From positions 1 through 16,468 of the forward strand of contig JASBYZ010000027.1 in NCBI GenBank assembly GCA_029983705.1: a stretch of DNA of 16,468 nt, read 5' to 3'. The position numbers were made by a program, and so were the translations under genes. This stretch comes from Coriobacteriales bacterium (GTDB lineage: Bacteria > Actinomycetota > Coriobacteriia > Coriobacteriales > JAEZZM01). Below, one piece after another: positions 1 through 6,706 of this stretch. Numbering within the stretch: position 1 is the stretch's first letter; each line of letters begins with the position of its first letter. The notes beneath the pieces are model-generated. The model did no database searches and was not told the DNA's origin. It was given only the letters and a program-made list of their open reading frames with translations.

Positions 1-1125
1 GTAGACTCTAATTGAGTACTCACCAGAGAGGTAGTTAAGGCCTCTTACCACATGTTCAACGTCACTTGGGAATACATTTACCGCTGATACCACAAACATC
101 TCATCTTTTCTTCCGGTCACATGAATTCTTGCAAGCGTTCTTCCGCACTCACAGGTATCAGTTGAAACGTAGCCAATGTCTCCAGTTCTAAATCTAATAA
201 GAGGACGGGCACGCTTTTGAAGTGAAGTGTAGACAAGCTCACCAACGCTTCCTGGCTCTAATACCTCACCAGTGTTAGGGTCAACAGTTTCTACCAAAAT
301 GTGGTCTTCTGCGATGTGAAGTCCATCATGTGCCTCACAAGCTGCAGCGCAGGCACCAAAGATATCGCTCAGTCCGTAAAAGTCTACAACCTTAGCACCC
401 CAGAGGTTTTCGATAGCCTCTCTGGTGGTATCGATTGAACCGCCAGCCTCACCAGCAACAATAATGGTATTGATATTGTAGTCGGTGCGTGGGTCTTTAC
501 CCTTAGACTTAATAATTTCACCTAAGTGCCATGCGTAAGAAGGGGAGGTCCAAATGCAGGTTGGTTGGTAGTGGTCAAGTACAAATATGAGGCGATCAGA
601 TGGTACCGCACCTACCCAGATGCAGGTTGCACCAAGCTTTTGAGCTCCAATAACATCAGGGCCACCAACATAGAGTGCAAAGTTTAAGCCGTGCACGTAG
701 CGGTCGTGAGGTCTGAGTCCTGCTTGCCAAAAGAGGCGGGCTTCAACATCTTGCCAAACATCAAAATCTTCTTGAGTAAAGGGGCTTACCGTAGGCACTC
801 CGGTTGAGCCAGAAGAGGTTGCCATAAATATTACTTCTTCTTCATCTACGCAGCAAAGCTCACCAAAAAAGCTTCCAACATGTTGGGTTTCACGCTCAGT
901 CTTTTTATCAACAAAAGGATAAGCCTCGATATCTTTGAGGCTCTTGCAATTCTTTGGGTCTAGTCCAAATTCATCCCAGGCTCTTTTGTAATATGGACTG
1001 TTATTATATGCAAAAACGAGTAGGTCTTGCAGGTATTTAAATTGTAGTTCTTCTAGTTGTGGGCGAGGTAAAGTCTCTATCTCAGGATGGTAGTACTTGT
1101 CCTCAATGTTTTTAGTGTATCTCAT
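1..1125 (-). CDS. Phenylacetate-CoA ligase-like adenylate-forming enzyme (3' end cut by window edge)
   Basis: My reading of the minus strand gives 375 uninterrupted codons from an ATG at 1125 to the window edge. The product belongs to the PaaK-type acyl/aryl-CoA ligases, which activate a carboxylic acid with ATP and transfer it to CoA in the cytoplasm. Visible motifs are the P-loop SSGSTGVPT (residues 104-112), AGEAGGS (224-230), FYGLSD (249-254), RTGDIG (313-318), a CECGRT segment (325-330) and GRKDEM followed by VNVFP (338-353). About 60 C-terminal residues, normally holding the catalytic lysine, lie outside the window. The acidic residue after YGLS is Asp rather than the usual Glu. An AAAGGA ribosome site sits 13 bases before the start, rather far. 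It lies opposite a LysR/transporter/reductase set, suggesting it activates an imported or derived acid. The family is secure; phenylacetate itself as substrate is not. Confidence 0.9.
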   Translation of the reverse strand, partial: MRYTKNIEDKYYHPEIETLPRPQLEELQFKYLQDLLVFAYNNSPYYKRAWDEFGLDPKNCKSLKDIEAYPFVDKKTERETQHVGSFFGELCCVDEEEVIFMATSSGSTGVPTVSPFTQEDFDVWQDVEARLFWQAGLRPHDRYVHGLNFALYVGGPDVIGAQKLGATCIWVGAVPSDRLIFVLDHYQPTCIWTSPSYAWHLGEIIKSKGKDPRTDYNINTIIVAGEAGGSIDTTREAIENLWGAKVVDFYGLSDIFGACAAACEAHDGLHIAEDHILVETVDPNTGEVLEPGSVGELVYTSLQKRARPLIRFRTGDIGYVSTDTCECGRTLARIHVTGRKDEMFVVSAVNVFPSDVEHVVRGLNYLSGEYSIRVY

Positions 1126-1175
1126 CTTAGCTGCGCATTCCTTTACTTTTGATTGCTGAACAATTAATGACGTTG

Positions 1176-1192
1176 ATTATAGAAACATGTTT
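1176..1192 (-). promoter_or_regulatory. Candidate promoter and operator for the CoA-ligase gene
   Basis: Read on the minus strand, 1181-1176 is a perfect TATAAT -10 box about 50 bases before the ligase start. The hexamer 17 bases further upstream (AAAACA, 1204-1199) matches the -35 consensus poorly. The spacer contains the perfect 10-bp palindrome AAACATGTTT (1183-1192), and an 8-bp palindrome CGTATACG lies further upstream at 1217-1224. A strong -10, weak -35 and dyad symmetry fit regulated transcription, possibly by the neighbouring LysR protein; that link is inference. The 168-base gap between the two minus-strand genes shows no clear terminator and no other gene. Confidence 0.45.
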
Positions 1193-1293
1193 TATAGCTG
1201 TTTTACAAGTATTTTGCGTATACGAAGATGAGGATATTAGCTATCTAAAAAATTGATATACTTGATTAACTGCGACTGTTTAAGAATTTGGGG

Positions 1294-1473
1294 CTATGAG
1301 GGCATGATTAGACGATATAAAATTATACCTAAGATCAAAACGGCAAGGCCCGCAAGGATGCCAAGGGCGAGTGACTTTCTGCGAATGGCTCTATAAGAGC
1401 TCAAGTCGTGTTTGCACTTAGTACATATAGTTGCGCTATTCTTATTTTCAGCTCCGCAGTTTGGGCATACCAT
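1294..1473 (-). CDS. Small zinc-ribbon protein with one C-terminal membrane helix
   Basis: An open frame on the minus strand encodes 59 residues starting MVCPNCGAENKNSATICTKC and ending in TAG at 1296-1294. Cys3, Cys6, Cys17 and Cys20 form two CxxC pairs spaced as in a minimal zinc-ribbon. A basic stretch (RAIRRK, 28-33) then leads into one hydrophobic helix at about 35-56. This layout is common in small uncharacterised bacterial proteins in which a cytoplasmic zinc ribbon is tethered to the membrane. An AAGGA ribosome site lies about 10 bases upstream of the ATG. The start codon is only 24 bases from the divergent LysR start, so each gene's promoter must overlap the other's coding sequence. 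The conserved architecture and ribosome site make it real; its function is unknown. Confidence 0.75.
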   Translation of the reverse strand: MVCPNCGAENKNSATICTKCKHDLSSYRAIRRKSLALGILAGLAVLILGIILYRLIMPS

Positions 1474-1497
1474 AGCACACGTCCTTAAAGAGGAAAG

Positions 1498-2436
1498 ATG
1501 ACTTTACAACAGCTTAAATATTATATTGCAATAGTAGAGCATGGTTCAATTAATGCAGCGGCAAGAAACCTCTACTCATCTCAGTCAAACTTATCAACTG
1601 CCATAAAGGATTTGGAAGAAGAGTTTGGGCTAACCTTTTTTGAGCGCTCTAACAGAGGAATCTCACTTACCAATGATGGTACGGAGTTTTTAGCCTACGC
1701 TCGACAAATTATTGAGCAAAGCGACCTCATACACCAGCATTTTACTAAAGACAAGCAAACCCCACTACGTCTTGCCGTATCTTCTCAACATTATGCCTTT
1801 TGTGTTCAGGCTTTTATTAAAACTATTGAAGAATTTAAAGATAATGCCTATGAGTTTATTTTACGAGAAACGCGCACCTATGAAATTATCGATACCGTCT
1901 CAAACTTTAGTAGTGATATTGGCGTGCTCTATTTGGACGAAGATAATAAAAAGGTACTTGAGCGCAGTTTTAATGATGCTCAGTTAAGCTTTAAGACGCT
2001 CTTTTTAGCGCAACCACACGTCTTTGTTGGTATAAATCATCCGCTTGCAAAAAAGAAGAAGCTTAAACCAAAAGATTTAGCTGATTACCCTCGCTACTCA
2101 TTTGAACAGGGTACGGACTCCTCGCTCTACTTTTCTGAGGAGCCTCTGTCAAAGCTTCCTACCAAGCAAAAAATTATTATGAGTGACAGAGGAACGCTGA
2201 CAGATCTTTTAACTGACTATAACGGATATACCATCTCCACTGGTGTTCGCTCCACTGAGATGCTTTCAAACATTGTCCCAATTCCGCTTGAGGTAGATAT
2301 CAAAATGGTGGTTGGCTACCTGATTCATCAGGACAGAACCCCATCCGGACTTTCCCTATCTTATATTGAAAACCTCAAGAAAATTATCAAAGAAAATGCA
2401 ACCGTTCACGAATACGTGGGCGATAAAGTACTTTAG
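1498..2436 (+). CDS. LysR-family transcriptional regulator
   Basis: The 312-residue product has the standard LysR plan. An N-terminal winged helix-turn-helix spans about residues 1-60 (MTLQQLKYYIAIVEHGSI, then NAAARNLYSSQSNLSTAIKDLE as the recognition region and FERSNRGISLT as the wing). A periplasmic-binding-protein-like effector domain covers about 90-300. The start is the canonical MTLQQL position, with an AGAGG ribosome site five bases upstream. LysR proteins usually bind DNA as tetramers and respond to a small molecule linked to the genes they control. Its position, divergent from the ligase side and directly upstream of a transporter and two redox enzymes, makes these the likely targets. 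The effector cannot be deduced. The coding sequence ends inside a 12-bp palindrome that may belong to the transporter's control region. Confidence 0.93.
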   Translation: MTLQQLKYYIAIVEHGSINAAARNLYSSQSNLSTAIKDLEEEFGLTFFERSNRGISLTNDGTEFLAYARQIIEQSDLIHQHFTKDKQTPLRLAVSSQHYAFCVQAFIKTIEEFKDNAYEFILRETRTYEIIDTVSNFSSDIGVLYLDEDNKKVLERSFNDAQLSFKTLFLAQPHVFVGINHPLAKKKKLKPKDLADYPRYSFEQGTDSSLYFSEEPLSKLPTKQKIIMSDRGTLTDLLTDYNGYTISTGVRSTEMLSNIVPIPLEVDIKMVVGYLIHQDRTPSGLSLSYIENLKKIIKENATVHEYVGDKVL

Positions 2437-2472
2437 TCAGGTAGTATGACAAGATACTTTATATTAAATACT
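2424..2472 (+). promoter_or_regulatory. Palindrome and inverted-repeat cluster upstream of the symporter gene
   Basis: A perfect 12-bp palindrome, TAAAGTACTTTA, lies at 2424-2435 and overlaps the LysR stop codon. Its right half TACTTTA recurs at 2455-2461, 26 bases on. AGTAT (2443-2447) and ATACT (2454-2458) form an inverted pair separated by six bases, and another ATACT is at 2468-2472. Without a loop the 12-bp palindrome is unlikely to be a terminator, so protein binding is more plausible. An AT-rich TATATTAAAT stretch (2460-2469) could hold a -10 box, but I see no convincing -35. Confidence 0.4.
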
Positions 2473-2491
2473 CAACTTAAGGTGGTGGAAG

Positions 2492-3835
2492 GTGACTAAT
2501 TCAGTAAGCAAGAAGCAACATCATGTTGGCTTCGCAACTCGCTGGGGATTTATTCTCGCAGCAGTTGGATCAGCTGTAGGCATGGCTAACGTTTGGGGGT
2601 TCCCATATAAGATGGCCTCCTACGGGGGAGGGGCCTTCCTACTCATCTATTTACTTTTTGTCTTTATCTTTGGATCAATCGCGCTTCCATCAGAATTTGC
2701 TGCAGGTAGACGTGGTAAAACCGGAACACTTGGAGCATATGCAAAGGCATGGGCTTCTCGCTCTCCAAAACTTGAAAAACTTGGTGGGCTTGTAGGCTGG
2801 CTTCCTTTAGCAGGCACTATCTGTATTGCAATTGGTTATGCGGTCATTGTGGCCTACGTGTTAAAGGCGCTTTGGGACTCACTTTTTGGCATACTCATGA
2901 CAGTTAACACAGAAACATGGTTTACCTCTTTTTCTGAGACAGCCTTTTCTGTGGTGCCCTTTCATTTAATTGTGGTACTTGGCACCCTCGTAACCCTCAT
3001 GTTTGCTGCTAAAAGCATTGAGAAGTCTTCTAAGATATTGCTTCCCATGTTTTTTATTATTTTTGCAGTACTTGCCATTCGTGTAGCCTTTATTCCGGGT
3101 GTGGCAGAAGGCTATGCTTACATGTTTATCCCACGCTGGGAAGCACTCATTGACCCCATGGTGTGGGTGTGGGCTATGGGACAGGCCTTCTTTTCTTTAT
3201 CAGTTACAGGCTCAGGCATGATCGTCTACGGTGCATACCTCTCTGACGATGAGGACGTGGTATCAGTAGCTCAGCACACCGCTCTTTTTGATACCATCGC
3301 AGCAACTTTGGCTGCACTCGTACTTATTCCAGCAGTGTATGCCTACGGGATTGATATCAGTGCAGGTCCGGGTCTCTTGTTTGTTACACTGCCTGCAATT
3401 TTACAAGATATTCCCTTTGGACAGCTCTTTGCAATTATCTTATACCTTGCAATGATTGCTGCAGGAGTTACCTCTTTGCAAAATATGTTTGAAGCGGTGT
3501 GCGAATCTTTGACTCACCGTTTCAAAAAAATTGATCGAAAGATTGCTCTAGGACTTGTAGCCCTTATAGTATTTGGCATTGGTATTACTATGGAGCAGAT
3601 TTCTTCATGGGGTCCTTGGATGGATTTGGTATCTATCTACATCATCCCAATTGGAGCCTGTTTAGGTGCTATAAGCTGGTTTTATATTATGAAAAAAGAG
3701 GACCTTATGGCCGAGATTAATAAGGCAACAAAGAGGCCTCACGGAAAGCTTTGGTATAACGCCGGAAGATTTATTTACGTGCCGCTTGCAATTATTCTTT
3801 GTGTAATTGCGCTCTGTTTACACATCGCTTTTTAA
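2492..3835 (+). CDS. Sodium-dependent neurotransmitter:sodium symporter (NSS) family transporter
   Basis: The 447-residue integral membrane protein has about 11 hydrophobic helices, the usual bacterial NSS size. NSS proteins have the LeuT fold and import amino acids or related compounds with Na+. The TM1 signature is clear (WGFILAAVGSAVGMANVWGFPYK from residue 18; the Na+-ligand Asn is 33), as are the GGGAFL motif (45-50), the unwound TM6 (FFSLS, 233-237) and the Na2-site Thr327-Ser328 in TM8. Two departures stand out by eye-alignment to LeuT: the usual gating Arg of the W-R-F-P motif is Gly36 while its Asp partner appears kept (Asp378), and the bulky Phe of the substrate pocket in TM6 is Gly240. 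The start is GTG with GGTGG upstream. It lies 55 bases after LysR. Substrate is unknown; a large or aromatic amino acid is plausible. Confidence 0.92.
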   Translation: MTNSVSKKQHHVGFATRWGFILAAVGSAVGMANVWGFPYKMASYGGGAFLLIYLLFVFIFGSIALPSEFAAGRRGKTGTLGAYAKAWASRSPKLEKLGGLVGWLPLAGTICIAIGYAVIVAYVLKALWDSLFGILMTVNTETWFTSFSETAFSVVPFHLIVVLGTLVTLMFAAKSIEKSSKILLPMFFIIFAVLAIRVAFIPGVAEGYAYMFIPRWEALIDPMVWVWAMGQAFFSLSVTGSGMIVYGAYLSDDEDVVSVAQHTALFDTIAATLAALVLIPAVYAYGIDISAGPGLLFVTLPAILQDIPFGQLFAIILYLAMIAAGVTSLQNMFEAVCESLTHRFKKIDRKIALGLVALIVFGIGITMEQISSWGPWMDLVSIYIIPIGACLGAISWFYIMKKEDLMAEINKATKRPHGKLWYNAGRFIYVPLAIILCVIALCLHIAF

Positions 3836-3849
3836 GATTTGAATTCCCA

Positions 3850-3905
3850 TACATCTCCTAAGTCTTGGGTGCAGTAGTTAAGATGTACATATAAGACTTA
3901 GGAGA
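3850..3905 (+). promoter_or_regulatory. 13-bp perfect inverted repeat with embedded candidate promoter before the flavoprotein gene
   Basis: TCTCCTAAGTCTT (3854-3866) and AAGACTTAGGAGA (3893-3905) are exact reverse complements separated by 26 bases. No T-run follows on either strand, so a simple intrinsic terminator is unlikely. The interval contains TTGGGT (3865-3870) and TATAAG (3890-3895), a possible -35/-10 pair with a 19-base spacer overlapping both arms, and the palindrome ATGTACAT (3883-3890). TACATCT (3850-3856) can pair with AGATGTA (3881-3887), which would exclude full formation of the 13-bp stem. It may be an operator or an mRNA leader switch. The downstream gene's own ribosome site (AAGGGGGG, 3908-3915) lies outside the stem. 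Confidence 0.6.
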
Positions 3906-3920
3906 ATAAGGGGGGATTAT

Positions 3921-5447
3921 ATGAGTGAAGAACTTGTTTCACAAAGTGGAAGAGATGAACTTATCCCTTCCTTTCTAGAAAAACCTGAAGAGATTACAGA
4001 ATTTATTGACACAAAAGAATATGATGTGGTGATTGTTGGTGCTGGTACCCCAGGTCTTCCTTATGCGCTTTCAGCAAAAGAAGAGGGCTTGAGCGTTGCA
4101 GTGCTCCAAAAGGGTCCTACTGCATCTGCTTGCGGAAACATCTGCGCTGCTATTGATTATGAATCATCTAATCAATCCGATGTTGATAATTTGGTATCTC
4201 GACTTGTTGTTTCATCGGGACATCGTGTAAAGCGTGAAGTTATTGATCTGTGGGCTCGAGAGTCTGGCAAGGCCTTTGACTGGCTTAAACCTCTTGCAGA
4301 AGAGGCAGGATGTCAGATTAAAACCTTAGGTAATGGTCCTCATCAAGCACTTAAAGATGAGCATGACTACGACATCAACTTTAAAACTCTATTTTTTGGA
4401 CCTAAGCCTTACAGTGTAGGTGCTGGTATGGTACAACTTGCAAAACTTGCTGAGAAAAAAGGCGTTGACTTTTACTATAAAACACCTGGTGTTCAGCTCA
4501 TTCAAGATGAAAGCGGCAAGGTTGTTAGCGTAGTGGGCAAGTCCAAAGAGGGAGCAATCAAGTTTTCAGCAAAGCTTGGAGTTGTTATCACAACTGGTGA
4601 CTACCAAAACGATCCAGAAATGATTAAGTATTACTGCCCAGATATGCAATATTTTGAGACCAAAAAGTCTGGTAGAACTGGAGACGGTCACAAGATGGTA
4701 GTGTGGGCAGGTGGACAGATTGAAAACATTGGCCACACCAAGATGTGTCACGACTTTGACTCTGGACCTGCTGGACTTATGAACATGCCGCTCATGCGCG
4801 TTAAGAAAAACGGTAAGCGTTTTGCAAATGAAGAGCTTGTGCACATGGAATATATGAATAACTACCTTTTTAGCAAAGAAGACGCTGGTAATTATTTTGA
4901 AATATTTGATAGCGCTTATGAGGAGAAATTCAAGGATTTCCCCGGTGAGGCTCCAAGCTTAGATGAGCTTAAAATGTATATGCCTGAAGAGGATGTTGAG
5001 CGCGAAGGTGTTGTTGAACCGCTTATCGCTACCTATAGTGCAGACAGCCTTGATGAGCTTGCACAAAAACTTGGTTTGGATGCTGAGGGCCTTAAGGCAG
5101 AAGTTGAGCGCTACAACAAGTTTGTAGAGCAAGGTGCCGATGAGGACTTTGGCAAAAATCCAAAATACCTTACAAAAATTGACATCCCTCCATACTTTGG
5201 AACTCAGAGACATGTTCGCCTTACTATGATGTGTTTTGGTGTAGAGGTTAACGGAGAGCATGAATGCTTGGATGTTGAGGGAGAGCCTATTGAGAACCTC
5301 TATGCGATTGGTAATGTTTCAGGAAGATTTTACGGCTCAATTGATTATCCACTTGATGTTGCAGGATTAAATCTTGGACACAACTTTACAGAGGGCTACT
5401 ATAATGGTAAGAAATTAGCGGGAGCTTTAAAAAATAGCTCAAGGTAA
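3921..5447 (+). CDS. FAD-dependent fumarate-reductase-like oxidoreductase, cytoplasmic
   Basis: The 508-residue protein belongs to the FAD-binding-2 group (fumarate reductase flavoprotein, 3-ketosteroid dehydrogenase and relatives). The dinucleotide-binding fold is at residues 34-62 with GAGTPG (40-45). GRTGDG (251-256) and NGKRFANE (297-304) match family blocks; Arg300 falls where fumarate reductases place the catalytic proton-donor Arg. The C-terminal FAD-closing segment (NLYAIGNVSG, 459-468) is present. The usual HHTMGG block is replaced by RLTMMCFG (433-440), and the substrate-Arg block GANRLGGNA by YGSIDYPLDVAG (471-482), so fumarate is unlikely. There is no signal peptide, haem or FMN-attachment domain, unlike many secreted relatives. 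The start has a strong AAGGGGGG site. The dehydrogenase gene follows after 11 bases, so they form an operon. The true electron acceptor is unknown. Confidence 0.88.
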   Translation: MSEELVSQSGRDELIPSFLEKPEEITEFIDTKEYDVVIVGAGTPGLPYALSAKEEGLSVAVLQKGPTASACGNICAAIDYESSNQSDVDNLVSRLVVSSGHRVKREVIDLWARESGKAFDWLKPLAEEAGCQIKTLGNGPHQALKDEHDYDINFKTLFFGPKPYSVGAGMVQLAKLAEKKGVDFYYKTPGVQLIQDESGKVVSVVGKSKEGAIKFSAKLGVVITTGDYQNDPEMIKYYCPDMQYFETKKSGRTGDGHKMVVWAGGQIENIGHTKMCHDFDSGPAGLMNMPLMRVKKNGKRFANEELVHMEYMNNYLFSKEDAGNYFEIFDSAYEEKFKDFPGEAPSLDELKMYMPEEDVEREGVVEPLIATYSADSLDELAQKLGLDAEGLKAEVERYNKFVEQGADEDFGKNPKYLTKIDIPPYFGTQRHVRLTMMCFGVEVNGEHECLDVEGEPIENLYAIGNVSGRFYGSIDYPLDVAGLNLGHNFTEGYYNGKKLAGALKNSSR

Positions 5448-5458
5448 AGGGGATAGTC

Positions 5459-6631
5459 ATGCAAAACTTTAGCTTTCATGCGCCAACTAAATTTGTTTTT
5501 GGAACAGACGCTTTAGAAAAAGTAGGTCAAGAATTAACTGAACTTGGTGTAAAAAAAGTCTTAATACACTTTGGTGGAGGCTCTGCGCTTAAAAATGGTT
5601 CATTTGATCGTGTTAAGGCTTCACTGCAAAAAAGCTCAATAGACTTTGTTGAGCTTGGCGGAGTACGACCAAATCCTGAAGTGAGCTTGGTGCGTGAAGG
5701 TATTAAGCTTGCACGTAAAGAAAAGGTTGACCTTGTGCTTGCAGTGGGTGGTGGTTCTGTAATTGACTCATCAAAGGCTATTGCTGGTGGTTTTTACTAT
5801 GAGGGGGATGTTTGGGATTTTTACCAAACAAAAAAGCGCCCTCAAAAATTTTTGCCAGTAGCAACAGTGCTTACCATCCCTGCAGCTGGTAGTGAGGGCT
5901 CAGCATCTAACGTAATTTCTAATGATGAACTTGGCATTAAAAATTCATACAGCTCTGATTACTTGCGCCCGAAGGTATCATTTTTAGACCCCCGTCTTAC
6001 CTTCTCACTTCCGCCATACCAAACTGCTGCGGGAATTACCGATATGTACGCTCACGTCTTGGAGAGGTTTTTCTCGGCTTCAGAAAACACACCGGTGACT
6101 GACAATATTGCAATTGCGCTCTTTAAAACCTTAAAGAGCACGGCTCACAGAGTTCTTGAAAATCCTGAAGACTACAAAGCACGAGCCACAATTGAGTGGA
6201 CAGGTATGCTCTGTCATAACGGCATTGCAGGATGTGGAAGAGAAGAAGACTGGACCTCGCATGCGCTTGAGCACGAACTTTCTGCCTTTGATACCAAGAT
6301 AACTCACGGAGCTGGCCTGGCAGTTATCTTTCCTGCTTGGATGCGCTATGTATATAAGGAAAATCCAGAGCGTTTTGCATACTATGGCGAGCAGATCTTT
6401 GGCAACAGTCGTACAGAAGACCTTGAGGCTGATGCACGTCTAGCTATAGAGCAAACCCAAGCCTTCTTCATCTCCTTAGGTATGCCTAAAAATCTTGAAG
6501 ATCTGGGGGTACATGAAGAAGATATTGAAAGTTTGCTTCCAAATCTTATGATTAGTCGCGGTGAGAGTTTTGGCTCGTTTAAGAAGCTTAGCAAAGATGA
6601 TGCTCGTGAGATTTATAAGCTTGCTTTGTAA
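5459..6631 (+). CDS. Iron-containing alcohol dehydrogenase, YqhD/BDH type (NADP(H)-preferring)
   Basis: The 390-residue protein is a group III alcohol dehydrogenase of the butanol-dehydrogenase/YqhD branch, which interconverts aldehydes and alcohols in the cytoplasm and usually works as an aldehyde reductase. The HFGGGSALKNG motif (37-47) matches the segment that accommodates the NADPH 2'-phosphate in YqhD. VGGGSVIDSSKAIA (96-109) is the cofactor-binding glycine-rich loop. Metal ligands by alignment are Asp195, His199, His268 and His283, all intact. Length is normal for the family. An AAAGGGG site precedes the ATG, and the gap to the flavoprotein gene is only 11 bases, indicating co-transcription. 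It may reduce an aldehyde produced or consumed in the same route as the CoA ligase and flavoprotein. Physiological substrate is not determinable. No convincing terminator hairpin was seen after it. Confidence 0.93.
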   Translation: MQNFSFHAPTKFVFGTDALEKVGQELTELGVKKVLIHFGGGSALKNGSFDRVKASLQKSSIDFVELGGVRPNPEVSLVREGIKLARKEKVDLVLAVGGGSVIDSSKAIAGGFYYEGDVWDFYQTKKRPQKFLPVATVLTIPAAGSEGSASNVISNDELGIKNSYSSDYLRPKVSFLDPRLTFSLPPYQTAAGITDMYAHVLERFFSASENTPVTDNIAIALFKTLKSTAHRVLENPEDYKARATIEWTGMLCHNGIAGCGREEDWTSHALEHELSAFDTKITHGAGLAVIFPAWMRYVYKENPERFAYYGEQIFGNSRTEDLEADARLAIEQTQAFFISLGMPKNLEDLGVHEEDIESLLPNLMISRGESFGSFKKLSKDDAREIYKLAL

Positions 6632-6706
6632 TTTCTTCAAGGCTTGCACATACCCATCCTATACCATGACTTGTTACGATAATTTTTAGTATCTAACAGG
6701 CGGTTT

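Noticed and set aside
1127..1138. Three-codon upstream ORF (ATG CGC AGC TAA on minus strand) before the CoA-ligase start
   Set aside because: The ribosome site practically abuts this ATG, so initiation there is unlikely; it is most likely chance.
4566..5261. Two antisense frames (92 and 100 residues) within the flavoprotein gene
   Set aside because: Both are shadows of a well-supported enzyme gene, with no motif or start signal.
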